A stretch of DNA of 19,680 bases from Bacteroidota bacterium (GTDB lineage: Bacteria > Bacteroidota > Bacteroidia > JAADEI01). The DNA lies in contig JAJRPU010000103.1 in the NCBI GenBank assembly GCA_024280615.1, forward strand, positions 1-19,680, read 5' to 3'. Below are positions 9,055 to 17,285 of the stretch, one piece after another. Both the position numbers and the translations under genes were made by a program. The notes under the pieces are model-generated. The model worked only from the letters and a program-made list of their open reading frames with translations, had not been told where the DNA came from and searched no databases. Positions within the stretch are counted from its first letter, which is position 1, and each line of letters opens with the position of its first letter.

Positions 9055-10886
9055 GTTGGCATATTTAAAGAACTAAGGATTTTTTCAACTCTCTTTTCCC
9101 ATGTGTTTTGAGAGATAAAGTTTTGAATTTCCTTTAAGTCAGGTTTTATGTCAAAAGCTTTTTTAATCTGAGTAGCAAATTCTTGCGGCGAGTTAGCAAA
9201 TATAACGTATGGCAAACCTTCCAGTTCAGGCATTGGCGTTGCCACAACAGGTTTCCCGCCCGCAAGGTATTCATACACCTTCAAAGGGTTTGTGGCAATA
9301 GTGATTTCATTGACGTAGAACGGAATTATCGTAACGGAAGCATTGTTAAGATAGGCAGGAAGGTCCCTTTGTGGCTTCAAGCCAAGAAAATGAACGTTTT
9401 TAAACTGCTTAAAGCGTCTTTCCACCTCGGGAACCCTATGTCCAATGAACACAAAGTCCACATCTGGCAACCTCTTAGCACTTTCTTCTATTAAGTCCCA
9501 CCACAGCCACGAACCCCACAAGGCTCCAAAATATAAAACAATTTTATCATTTTCAGGCAAATCATAAGGTTTGTCGCCCTTGACTCCATAAAATTTCAAT
9601 AAATGTGACGGGATTCCCTGTGGAACATAAATCACTTCTTTGTCTCTTGCTAATTCCTTCATTTTTTCCACGAGCACTTTTGCGGATGCCACTACCACAT
9701 CGGAAAGTTCAACAAACTCCTTTTCCAACTGTGGCGTGTAGCCGAACCATCCCAAGTCGCTATCCCAATTGTCTATGCAATCATAAACCAGTTTTACATC
9801 TGGCATTTTTTGCCTTAGTTCCACGAAAATATCTCTGTATTCAGGCATTGGAAACTCAGAAATAGCAACCACTCTGCCCTTAAAATCCCCATAGCGATTA
9901 ATGAACTCATCCCCTGAAAACCTGAACAGTTGTTGATGCTCAATATATGCGGGATTGTGTTCAAGAAATATCTTCTTGTTTTCTTCAGCAGAATCAAACC
10001 TATTAACGAAATGAACTAAATATCCATTTTTAGCGAAAGCGAGTGCTAGTTGAGCGGGTCTCTGCCCTCCCCCACTGTCCGTAGCGGGAACCCCACTTAG
10101 CAACAGGACAACGCCACGTGGCGACTCATTATCTCTAACTATCTTAATTCGTCGTAAATATGCTTTTTTCAGAGTTGAACTAACACGATTTGAATACAAT
10201 AACTTGGCAGGATTTTTGTAATATCGCTTTAATGTCCGTGTTATGTCCTGCCATCTGCCCCAGCCATACAAATGATAATAGTGGTCGTCAAGGGCAAACA
10301 AATTGGAAATTCCGATGAGATAAGCTAATTTCTCAGAATCAACTTCGGCGTTTTCATTAGTCAGAAAAACCCACTGCCCTCCTTGAAGAGACAACAAAAC
10401 AAACAGCAAAGGCGATTCAATGTCCACATACCATGATTTGGGATTGATATTTTTCAAATAATCAGTTTTTATCATCACGCCACCAAGGGACGGAATAAGT
10501 TCATCTTTTATAGGAAGTTTCCTGACGGAAACAACTTCAAACCCTCCTATAGAAACAAGTTTCTTCAGGTCTATGTCTTGAAGTCTGTCGTCTGCAATGA
10601 CCACATAAGGCGTCTTGGCTTTGCAGACATATTCAACCAATTTAGAAGGTTTTTCACCTGCATAGAAAATTGAATCAGGCTTGTTTTCTAAATCTCTTAT
10701 TACTGCTGTTATATCGCCTGTGCCCCGCCAAATCAAGGAATACTCTGGTTTTCCCTTTAGAGAGTCTTTTTCTGGAAATGTATCATAAAACTCTACTTTC
10801 ACATCTGGATTAATATATTTCAAATTGGCATAAGGATTAGGAAACTTTAATTTATCTCTTATCTTAGCAAGTTTTCTCCTCAGCAT
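9051..10886 (-). CDS. Two-domain protein: uncharacterised N-terminal domain plus GT4-like glycosyltransferase
   Basis: A 611-residue protein. From about residue 260 it is a GT-B glycosyltransferase: VVLLLSGVPATDSGGGQRPA (acceptor side), LVYDCIDNWDSDLGWFG, VIYVPQGIP, VLYFGALWGSWLWWDLIEE, FVFIGHRVPEVERRF, and TNPLKVYEYLAGGKPVVAT, the last being the donor-binding E-containing loop. Residues 1-255 are not from this fold. They contain a PYVVIADDRL segment that faintly resembles the acidic motif of a GT-A nucleotide-sugar domain, and I would not assign them further. The protein is nearly twice the usual GT4 length, which suggests a fusion of two activities. The start ATG lies 23 bases inside the end of the ABC ATPase gene, and the stop overlaps the wecB start as ATGA. 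The central part of the polysaccharide operon is therefore tightly coupled. Confidence 0.83.
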   Translation of the reverse strand: MLRRKLAKIRDKLKFPNPYANLKYINPDVKVEFYDTFPEKDSLKGKPEYSLIWRGTGDITAVIRDLENKPDSIFYAGEKPSKLVEYVCKAKTPYVVIADDRLQDIDLKKLVSIGGFEVVSVRKLPIKDELIPSLGGVMIKTDYLKNINPKSWYVDIESPLLFVLLSLQGGQWVFLTNENAEVDSEKLAYLIGISNLFALDDHYYHLYGWGRWQDITRTLKRYYKNPAKLLYSNRVSSTLKKAYLRRIKIVRDNESPRGVVLLLSGVPATDSGGGQRPAQLALAFAKNGYLVHFVNRFDSAEENKKIFLEHNPAYIEHQQLFRFSGDEFINRYGDFKGRVVAISEFPMPEYRDIFVELRQKMPDVKLVYDCIDNWDSDLGWFGYTPQLEKEFVELSDVVVASAKVLVEKMKELARDKEVIYVPQGIPSHLLKFYGVKGDKPYDLPENDKIVLYFGALWGSWLWWDLIEESAKRLPDVDFVFIGHRVPEVERRFKQFKNVHFLGLKPQRDLPAYLNNASVTIIPFYVNEITIATNPLKVYEYLAGGKPVVATPMPELEGLPYVIFANSPQEFATQIKKAFDIKPDLKEIQNFISQNTWEKRVEKILSSLNMPT

Positions 10887-11610
10887 GTCTGTTTATTTCC
10901 TCAATAGAGACGACACGTCCATGGTCAATAGTCATTATCCTATTGCATATTGCTTCCATCTGGGTCCTGCTATGCGACACAAAAACCATTGTTACGCCGT
11001 TGTTCCTTAACTCCTCCATCTTCCGCAAGCATTTTTGTTGGAAGTTGGCGTCTCCCACGGCAAGCACTTCATCAACCAGCAGAATGTCTGGGTCCGTGTG
11101 GACAGCGACGGAAAACCCCAATCGGGCAACCATCCCAGAAGAATATATTCTAATGGGCTCCTCTATGAAGTGTCCCAATTCAGAGAATTCAACTATTTCG
11201 TCAAAACGTTGCATTATCTCCCGCTTTGTCATACCAAGCAATAAGCCATTTAGTATAATGTTCTCCCTGCCTGTTAATTCAGGATGAAATCCTGCTCCCA
11301 ATTCCAGCAATGGCGAAATCCTCCCTTTGACTTTTATTGTACCTCTGTCGGGCTTGATAACTCCTGCTATGAGAGCAAGCAATGTTGATTTACCTGCTCC
11401 ATTATGCCCCATAATTCCAAAAACCTCCCCTTTACGAACTTCAAAGGTCACATCCTTCAAAACTTCAAATCGGGATTGCCTCAACTTCTTAAAAAGCCGT
11501 GGAAAATGCAAAACCACTTCTTTGAATGATGTAACAATATGATGATAAAGCACGTATGTCTTCCATAAATTTTTAACTTCTATAACAACTTCCTGATTTT
11601 TTTCACTCAT
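10864..11610 (-). CDS. Polysaccharide ABC exporter ATPase, Wzt/TagH type
   Basis: The nucleotide-binding subunit of a two-component ABC exporter that moves lipid-linked O-antigen, capsule or similar glycan across the inner membrane. From the start used here (248 residues), Walker A GHNGAGKST is at 68-76, followed by LLELGAGFHPELTGRENI, a segment highly typical of this subfamily. The signature is YSSGM, Walker B is ILLVDEVLAVGD, and the H-loop is FVSHS. An in-frame ATG exists 21 bases upstream at 11631. I prefer 11610 because it overlaps the permease stop as ATGA and is preceded by AGAGGTGCT, a good Shine-Dalgarno. The protein ends soon after the ATPase domain, so it lacks the C-terminal carbohydrate-recognition domain of longer Wzt proteins. 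Confidence 0.94.
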   Translation of the reverse strand: MSEKNQEVVIEVKNLWKTYVLYHHIVTSFKEVVLHFPRLFKKLRQSRFEVLKDVTFEVRKGEVFGIMGHNGAGKSTLLALIAGVIKPDRGTIKVKGRISPLLELGAGFHPELTGRENIILNGLLLGMTKREIMQRFDEIVEFSELGHFIEEPIRIYSSGMVARLGFSVAVHTDPDILLVDEVLAVGDANFQQKCLRKMEELRNNGVTMVFVSHSRTQMEAICNRIMTIDHGRVVSIEEINRHAEEKTC

Positions 11611-12386
11611 AGCACCTCTGCAAATTTCCATTTTAACTTAGCGAAAACCCGCCAACCAAACAGAAACACTACGATGCTATACACTACAGCCAAAGACAAA
11701 TAAACATAATCAATAGTTCCATAAATAATTATCTGGCGATAAAGTGCTACGAAGAGAGCCATTGGATTGGCGTCAACAATGAATATCTTAAGCCTATCAG
11801 GAATCATCTCAATAGGATAAATAATTGGCGTCAAATAGAAAAACATATTAAGGAAAATATTTATAAACCATACCATATCTCTAAAAAACACAGTTATTGA
11901 AGAAACAAGAAATGCCGAACCCAAGTTCATTACAGACTGCATAAGCATCAAAAAGGGAATAAAAATCCAATAAATAGTTGGGGGAATGCCATACACGGCA
12001 AGGAAAATGAATATTGTAACAAAGGCGAGTATGAAATGCAGCCATTCACTAATTATAACAGCGATAACAAGGAACTCATATGGAAATCTTGTTTTCTTGA
12101 TTAGGTTGCCATTTGACAGGACGGCTCCTGTTCCTGCCAGTATGGAATTAGCGAACCATTGCCAAACGAATAGTCCCACAATCAGAAACAGGGCATAATT
12201 CTCAACTTTAATTCGCAGAATATACTTGAACGCAACGAAATACACTAACGCATGCGAAAAGGGAAGTAGTAGAGACCACACGAATCCGAGCATACTGCTC
12301 TTATACTTGAGTTTCAACTCCTTGTTTGTCAACTCAAAAATCAAATCCCTGTAATACTCCCATTGTCGTGTGGTCAGGCTAATCAT
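11607..12386 (-). CDS. Polysaccharide ABC exporter permease, Wzm/TagG type (ABC-2)
   Basis: A 259-residue integral membrane subunit paired with the ATPase encoded immediately downstream. The N-terminal amphipathic segment followed by ELTNKELKLKYKSSMLGFVWSLLLP is the hallmark of Wzm/TagG/KpsM-like permeases. About six hydrophobic segments follow, and VFFRDMVWFINIFLNMFFYLTPIIYP is the conserved cytoplasmic-loop and fifth-helix region. Length is normal. The ATG overlaps the gpmI stop as ATGA, and its own TGA overlaps the preferred ATPase start as ATGA. The two exporter subunits are therefore probably made in balanced amounts. The substrate is likely the glycan made by the downstream glycosyltransferases. 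Confidence 0.94.
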   Translation of the reverse strand: MISLTTRQWEYYRDLIFELTNKELKLKYKSSMLGFVWSLLLPFSHALVYFVAFKYILRIKVENYALFLIVGLFVWQWFANSILAGTGAVLSNGNLIKKTRFPYEFLVIAVIISEWLHFILAFVTIFIFLAVYGIPPTIYWIFIPFLMLMQSVMNLGSAFLVSSITVFFRDMVWFINIFLNMFFYLTPIIYPIEMIPDRLKIFIVDANPMALFVALYRQIIIYGTIDYVYLSLAVVYSIVVFLFGWRVFAKLKWKFAEVL

Positions 12387-13921
12387 TTCAGTAAAATAAG
12401 GGATTTTCCTGTCATTTCCTCTGGCACAGGCAGATTCATTAAGTTAAGAATTGTCGGGGCAATGTCTCCCAGTTTACCATAATAGACGTCCAGCACCCTG
12501 TCGTCCAGAACAATGAATGGGACAGGGTTCTTAGTGTGTGCGGTATGTGGCGTTCCGTCTGGATTTCGCATTACATCTGCGTTCCCGTGGTCGGCAGTAA
12601 CAATCACGGAATAGCCATTTTTCAATGCGGTTGTAACAACCCGTTCGTTACATTGGTCAACAGCCTCAACCGCTTTAACTGCCGCTTCAAAAACACCAGT
12701 GTGCCCCACCATATCTGGATTGGCAAAATTAAGAACAATTAAATCATACTTTTGTTTTTCAATTTCAGGGATAAGAGCGTCGGTAACTTCAAAGGCACTC
12801 ATTTCAGGTTTTAGGTCATAAGTGGGCACTTTGGGCGAAGGAATAAGGATTCTGTCTTCACCAGAAAAGGGAACTTCCCTTCCCCCTGAGAAGAAGTAAG
12901 TAACGTGTGGGTATTTTTCTGTTTCTGCAATTCTCAACTGATAGCCATAGTTTGAAATGACCTCACCCAGCGTGTTTTTTATGGGTTCATGCCTAAAAAC
13001 TATCTTAATGCCCTTAAATTCCTTATCATATTCCGTCATAGTAATGCAATAGAGGTCAAGAGGTTTCATATTAAATTCAGGCATTTCCTTTTGTGTCAGG
13101 ACAGTGACCAGTTGCCTGCATCTGTCTGTTCGGAAGTTAAAGCAAAATGCTACATTACCGTCTTTGAGCCTGCCTATCGGCTCACCCGAATCATCAACTA
13201 ATACAATTGGTTCCAGAAACTCATCACTGTTTCCTTCTTCGTATTGCCTCTTGATTTCCTTCACTACATCAGTTGTTCTGCGACCTTCCCCATAGACAAG
13301 CAGGTCATAAGCCTTTTTGATTCGTTCCCATCGCTTGTCCCTGTCCATAGCATAATATCTACCGATGACAGAGACCACCTGTGCATTCCTGCTTTTACTA
13401 AATTCAACGACTTCCTGCACAAAGGACGCCCCCAAATGAATGTCTGTGTCTCTTCCGTCAGTGAATGCGTGGATATATATCTTAGGAACTCCCAGCCTGT
13501 GAAATATGTCAATAAGTGCTTTGAGATGGTCAATGTGTGAATGGACACCGCCATCAGAAACCAAACCCATCAAATGAATCGGAACATTGTTCTCCTTAGC
13601 ATACTTAGCAGCATCAAGTATTTCAGGATTCTTTGCAAGGCTCCCATCTTTAATAGCATTGAAAATTCTCATAATATCTTGCCATACTACCCTTCCTGCA
13701 CCTATGTTCATGTGTCCCACTTCGGAATTGCCCATTTGTCTTGGCGGCAAGCCCACCGCAGTCCCATGCGTCATCAACGTGGACCACGGATATCTCCGAA
13801 GCAGGGAATCAAAAAACGACGTGTTAGCTTTGGCAATAGCACTAACTTCAGGGAAAGGTCCAAATGCCCAACCATCTAAAATAACCAATAAAACTGGTTT
13901 CCCGAGAATGTTAAACCCCAT
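12383..13921 (-). CDS. gpmI: 2,3-bisphosphoglycerate-independent phosphoglycerate mutase
   Basis: A cytoplasmic glycolytic/gluconeogenic enzyme interconverting 3- and 2-phosphoglycerate with two metal ions and a phosphoserine intermediate. At 512 residues it has the usual length. Metal ligand Asp16 (VILDGWAFG) and nucleophile Ser66 in GNSEVGHMNIGAGR are present. VSDGGVHSHIDH, HAFTDGRDT, NFANPDMVGHTG, VTADHGNAD and TPHTAHTKNPVPF supply the remaining metal and substrate residues. The start follows AAAAGAG and lies 6 bases after the stop of the PLP enzyme gene, and the stop overlaps the permease start. A central-metabolism gene in the middle of a glycan/lipid operon is unusual, but nothing in the sequence suggests altered catalysis. 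Confidence 0.97.
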   Translation of the reverse strand: MGFNILGKPVLLVILDGWAFGPFPEVSAIAKANTSFFDSLLRRYPWSTLMTHGTAVGLPPRQMGNSEVGHMNIGAGRVVWQDIMRIFNAIKDGSLAKNPEILDAAKYAKENNVPIHLMGLVSDGGVHSHIDHLKALIDIFHRLGVPKIYIHAFTDGRDTDIHLGASFVQEVVEFSKSRNAQVVSVIGRYYAMDRDKRWERIKKAYDLLVYGEGRRTTDVVKEIKRQYEEGNSDEFLEPIVLVDDSGEPIGRLKDGNVAFCFNFRTDRCRQLVTVLTQKEMPEFNMKPLDLYCITMTEYDKEFKGIKIVFRHEPIKNTLGEVISNYGYQLRIAETEKYPHVTYFFSGGREVPFSGEDRILIPSPKVPTYDLKPEMSAFEVTDALIPEIEKQKYDLIVLNFANPDMVGHTGVFEAAVKAVEAVDQCNERVVTTALKNGYSVIVTADHGNADVMRNPDGTPHTAHTKNPVPFIVLDDRVLDVYYGKLGDIAPTILNLMNLPVPEEMTGKSLILLK

Positions 13922-13927
13922 CTCTTT

Positions 13928-15184
13928 TTATACATTGAACGTAACAACAGGCTCTTTTACGTAATATTTAGTAGCCAACTTTTCCCTTACCTCCGCGAAA
14001 GCCTTCAAGGTCTCATCAATGTCCTCCTGAGTGTGGACAGCCGTCGGAATAAGCCTTAAAATAATCTGTCCTTTAGGAATGACTGGATACATCACGCCAG
14101 AGACAAAAATGCCATAGTTCTCACGCAAGTCGGCAACCAACCCTGCGGCTTCCTCCATACTACCACTCAGGTAGACGGGCGTCACAGGCGAAGTAGTTGT
14201 TCCAATGTTGAAACCATATTCTTTCAATCCACTTTGCAGATTCCTCACCACCTTCCATAGTTTCTCCCTCAATTCAGGTTTTGTCCTCAACAGTTCCAGC
14301 CTTTTCAGGTTTCCAATAACTATGGGCATGGGCAAGGACTTAGCAAAAATTTGAGACCTAATGTTATACCTCAAGTAATTGATTACTTCTGGCGGACCTG
14401 CAACAAACGCCCCTATGCTTGCCATTGCCTTTGCGAACGTGGCGAAATATAGGTCAACACCCTCCTGAACACCTTGTTCCTCATCTGTCCCAGCCCCTGT
14501 GGGACCCATAGTTCCAAATCCATGGGCATCGTCTATTAACAACCTAAAAGGATACTTCTCTTTCAACGCCACTATCTCCTTCAGGCGACCCTGATTACCA
14601 CTCATTCCAAAAACGCCTTCTGTAACAACAAGAATTGCCCCTCCGGTCCTCTTAACATGTTCAACTGCCCGTTTCAATTGCTTCTCAAGGGCTTCAATAT
14701 CATTATGCGGATATGCCATTCGCTTCCCTTTGTGTAAATGAACCCCATCAACTATTGAAGCATGGCTCTCCGCATCGTAAATAACTACGTCACGACGGTC
14801 CAGCAACGCGGGAATAATTGACATTATGCCTTGATAGCCATAATTAAGCAATAGTCCAGCGGGACGCTTAACAAACTCAGCCAACTCATTCTCAAGTTGA
14901 ATGTGATATTTTGTTTCACCGGTCATCATTCGGGCACCCATCGGATATGCCAGTCCCCATTGGGCGGCAGCCTCCGCATCAGCCTTTCTAACTTCCGGAT
15001 GGTTAGCCAGTCCAAGATAGTTGTTTATGCTCCAGACAATCACTTCTCTTCCCCTGAAATACATTCTATTGCCAATGGGACCCTCTAGTTGCGGAAAAGC
15101 GTAATAGCCATGCAATTGACGGGCGAACCTGCCCAATGGTCCAGGTCTCTCCTTGAGCCTCTCAAACAAATCCTTCACTGCCAT
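13928..15184 (-). CDS. PLP-dependent alpha-oxoamine synthase (serine palmitoyltransferase / KAPA synthase-like)
   Basis: A fold-type I PLP enzyme of the family that condenses an amino acid with an acyl-CoA/ACP. Known members include serine palmitoyltransferase, cysteate acyltransferase for sulfonolipids, KAPA synthase and 2-amino-3-ketobutyrate CoA ligase. Visible are SINNYLGLANHPEVR, the PMGARMMTGETKYHIQLE substrate segment, LLNYGYQG, DAESHAS, VTEGVFGMSG, the PLP-binding LLIDDAHGFGTMG, and the Schiff-base lysine at 252 in TFAKAMASIGAF. I start at ATG 15184 (418 aa). Longer reading back to 15274 begins with TTG and adds 30 residues unlike the family start. A promoter box sits inside that extension, and DLFERLKERPGPLGRFA is the N-terminus I recall from Bacteroidota homologs. 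Sphingolipid or sulfonolipid synthesis is the best guess; the exact substrate is not determinable. Confidence 0.88.
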   Translation of the reverse strand: MAVKDLFERLKERPGPLGRFARQLHGYYAFPQLEGPIGNRMYFRGREVIVWSINNYLGLANHPEVRKADAEAAAQWGLAYPMGARMMTGETKYHIQLENELAEFVKRPAGLLLNYGYQGIMSIIPALLDRRDVVIYDAESHASIVDGVHLHKGKRMAYPHNDIEALEKQLKRAVEHVKRTGGAILVVTEGVFGMSGNQGRLKEIVALKEKYPFRLLIDDAHGFGTMGPTGAGTDEEQGVQEGVDLYFATFAKAMASIGAFVAGPPEVINYLRYNIRSQIFAKSLPMPIVIGNLKRLELLRTKPELREKLWKVVRNLQSGLKEYGFNIGTTTSPVTPVYLSGSMEEAAGLVADLRENYGIFVSGVMYPVIPKGQIILRLIPTAVHTQEDIDETLKAFAEVREKLATKYYVKEPVVTFNV

Positions 15185-15202
15185 AATAACTAAAGTTTTA
15201 CA

Positions 15203-15229
15203 CAAAGATACAGAAGGTTCCTTTTCCAA
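15203..15229 (-). promoter_or_regulatory. Bacteroidota-type promoter for the lipid/glycan operon
   Basis: The minus strand carries TTG at 15227-15229, a 16-base spacer and TATCTTTG at 15203-15210, a full match to the TAnnTTTG -7 element. The ATG at 15184 follows 18 bases after the box, giving a very short leader. The position supports choosing 15184 as the translation start and separates this operon from the upstream methyltransferase gene. Confidence 0.5.
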
Positions 15230-15270
15230 CTCCCGACTTCGCCCTTTCATTAAGAGAAGCCTGAAAACAC

Positions 15271-16533
15271 TCAAAGCTTCCTTAACACAACCACATACTC
15301 ATAATTCATCGTTACATCTGTTTTTCCAGAAACATTTGAGGGACTGTTCCTTCTGGGCATTCGCTTATGGGGTATTCTTCTAATTATTGTCTCAATGTGT
15401 TCAAAGCCATTGCGTTCAAACACTTGTTTAGTGATTTCATCTGTAGGGATTTCTATTCCTTTAACCCGTCTGTTGCCCACTACATAAGCGACTATACCTC
15501 CTCTTTTAACCACTCTTGAAACATTATCTATGGAAGCCATATAGTCTTTATAGAAAGCGACGACATCCTTCGCTCTATATTCATCTATTCCCGCTATCTT
15601 TTCAATCACCTCATCTAAAACCTTAAGTCCAAAGATTTCTAATGTTTTAGCACGAACCCCACCCATACACCGCTTGTCAACTTCATTCATCTCTTCAAGC
15701 CCCAACCACTGATTACTAAGCCTTGAGAATTGCCCGTATGCCACCGTGGTACGCGAATCACCATACGGCGGAGACGTAATTACAATATCCACACTCTCAA
15801 TCGGCAATATATTCTCTGGAATCCCATATACTGTATTAAACCCATAAACCTTAGACCATGAACCATTCTTCTTAACTCTTGTGAATTCCATCATTCCTTC
15901 CCTGTTTCTCATTAACTTGCTAACCATTATATCAAGAACATCCGGATTAAACTTCTTAATTTGCTCAGGACTCATTCGGAATAGTTTAAATTCTCCATTT
16001 CGGGTCAATGACACCTCTCTAACAGTTTCACTAAATGCCACTTTGAAAAAGTCCCTTACAGATTCATTTTCAATTTCCTCAATAAATTGTTTTGCAACAC
16101 TTAACAGATACTGAGTTTCCTTTTTGAACCAATAATCAATGTTTTTAAACGTTGGAACTTTAACCTCTTTCTTTTGTTTTCCCATCTTAAACTGAAAAAC
16201 AAACTCATTAAATTCTCTTATATATGCATCCAATAAGTCTAACGGAATAACTGTCGTTTTAACTTTTGCTACTAATCTAGCTAATGGGTTAATGTCTGTT
16301 CCTATAGCATTTATGCCCTTCAGATTAGCCTCCACTAAGGACGTGCCTGTCCCACAATATGGGTCAAAAAGAAGTTTTGCCTTCTTGCCAAACTTTTCTA
16401 ATAGTTTTCTTGCAACCTGTGGAATCATCATAGCCGGATATGGATGGAAGCAATGAGTGTATTGCTTAGTGTTAGCGTCTGCAAAATCCCAAGATTCATC
16501 TCTATATTTCTTACTGCTCAAAACACTTGTCAT
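15271..16533 (-). CDS. DNA methyltransferase, probably N4-cytosine, of an MvaI/BcnI-like R-M system
   Basis: A 420-residue AdoMet-dependent DNA methylase. Residues 27-45 (HCFHPYPAMMIPQVARKLL) are the conserved lead-in of this methylase group. Motif I DPYCGTGTSL starts at residue 57 and catalytic motif IV TSPPY is at 253-257. TSPPY is the form typical of m4C enzymes. The region between (about 90-245) probably contributes to target recognition. The adjacent endonuclease belongs to the MvaI/BcnI family, whose characterised partners methylate N4 of cytosine in CCWGG or CCSGG, so a related target is plausible but inferred. The ATG is preceded by AGAAGG. It overlaps, as ATGA, the stop of the endonuclease reading frame once that frame's missing base is restored. 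The methylase itself appears intact. Confidence 0.9.
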   Translation of the reverse strand: MTSVLSSKKYRDESWDFADANTKQYTHCFHPYPAMMIPQVARKLLEKFGKKAKLLFDPYCGTGTSLVEANLKGINAIGTDINPLARLVAKVKTTVIPLDLLDAYIREFNEFVFQFKMGKQKKEVKVPTFKNIDYWFKKETQYLLSVAKQFIEEIENESVRDFFKVAFSETVREVSLTRNGEFKLFRMSPEQIKKFNPDVLDIMVSKLMRNREGMMEFTRVKKNGSWSKVYGFNTVYGIPENILPIESVDIVITSPPYGDSRTTVAYGQFSRLSNQWLGLEEMNEVDKRCMGGVRAKTLEIFGLKVLDEVIEKIAGIDEYRAKDVVAFYKDYMASIDNVSRVVKRGGIVAYVVGNRRVKGIEIPTDEITKQVFERNGFEHIETIIRRIPHKRMPRRNSPSNVSGKTDVTMNYEYVVVLRKL

Positions 16534-17230
16534 ATTAACCTTCTTTTACAACTGTATAAATTCATTAAGTTGGATTCTTTAATTCTAAAAGCGGTTCCCC
16601 TGTTGCGAACAGTTCCATTATCTTTTAAATGCATCCTTAGATCAATAGCAACTAATGAATTTTTAAACGCTTCTAAAAACACACGTGGCTCAGGGTCGGT
16701 AAGCAATAGGCTTCATTATAATGAAAACACTCCTTCCCCCCTTGAGTTGCCCCGCTATCTGCAATTACAAACAAAAGTTTGCTAAATTTTGTCATGAACT
16801 TACCAACTATAACAAACAAATCCCACACAGCTATTATCTTCTCAGTAGTGTCAACTAATAAAATCAAATTCTTCTCTTCATCAACCTTCAAGGACAATTT
16901 ATGAGCGTTAGGTTTCCCATAAAATACTGTTGATTTGAGAGCATGGCGTCCCTTTGCATCTAAATAACCGTATTGCAAAATCAAGTCTTTTTGGTTAATT
17001 TGCCAGACACCTTTATTAAAAGTGAAAAGGGTAATCATGGATTGAGAGTTCCTGCGAGTGGTTTTAATTTCAACAATGCCACCCACGTCTGGAATAGGGA
17101 TATTGTTCTCTTCCACTCCAAAATAATGTTCAAAGGTGTATCCAACCCCTGTTGAACCTTTTCTTAATGATGGAATACACCCCATTTCCTTAATCTCCTT
17201 CAGCTTAGCAATAACTTCTTTCAAAGTCAT
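16530..17230 (-). pseudogene. MvaI/BcnI-family restriction endonuclease, frameshifted by one missing base
   Basis: The uninterrupted frame from ATG 17230 ends at TAG 16673-16675 (185 aa). Its first 175 residues match an MvaI/BcnI-type endonuclease: IPSLRKGSTGVGYTFEHYFG with Glu34, then PDVGGIVEIKTTRR with candidate catalytic Asp48, Glu54 and Lys56, then SMITLFTFN, and ECFHYNEAY near 167-175. After Tyr175 the frame becomes nonsense-like. In the -1 frame the sequence continues as LLTDPEPRVFLEAFKNS, then AIDLRMHLKDNGTVRNRGTAFR, the family's conserved C-terminus, to TGA 16530-16532. Adding one T to the TT at 16705-16706 joins the two into a 233-residue protein, close to MvaI length, ending in an ATGA overlap with the methylase. 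As written the enzyme is truncated and probably inactive. A sequencing or assembly error is a real alternative. Confidence 0.85.
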
Positions 17231-17253
17231 AAAATGACTTTATTACGTCGGTA

Positions 17254-17280
17254 TAAAGATACGCAATGCTACATTACCAA
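17254..17280 (-). promoter_or_regulatory. Candidate promoter for the MvaI-like restriction-modification pair
   Basis: The minus strand has TTG at 17278-17280, a 16-base spacer and TATCTTTA at 17254-17261. Spacing and box are almost the same as in the promoter at 15203-15229; only the last base of TAnnTTTG differs. The endonuclease ATG is 23 bases beyond the box. The 55-base gap lets the R-M pair be transcribed separately from the ATPase pair. Confidence 0.4.
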
Positions 17281-17285
17281 GATTA

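Noticed and set aside
15185..15274. Longer N-terminus for the PLP enzyme, starting at 15274
   Set aside because: The upstream start is a TTG, the extra 30 residues look unlike the family, and a full TAnnTTTG promoter box lies inside the extension.
16736..16741. Run of six C (G on the minus strand) as the site of the endonuclease frameshift
   Set aside because: The conserved ECFHYNEAY segment is read correctly in the original frame after this run, so the shift must be downstream, near 16705.
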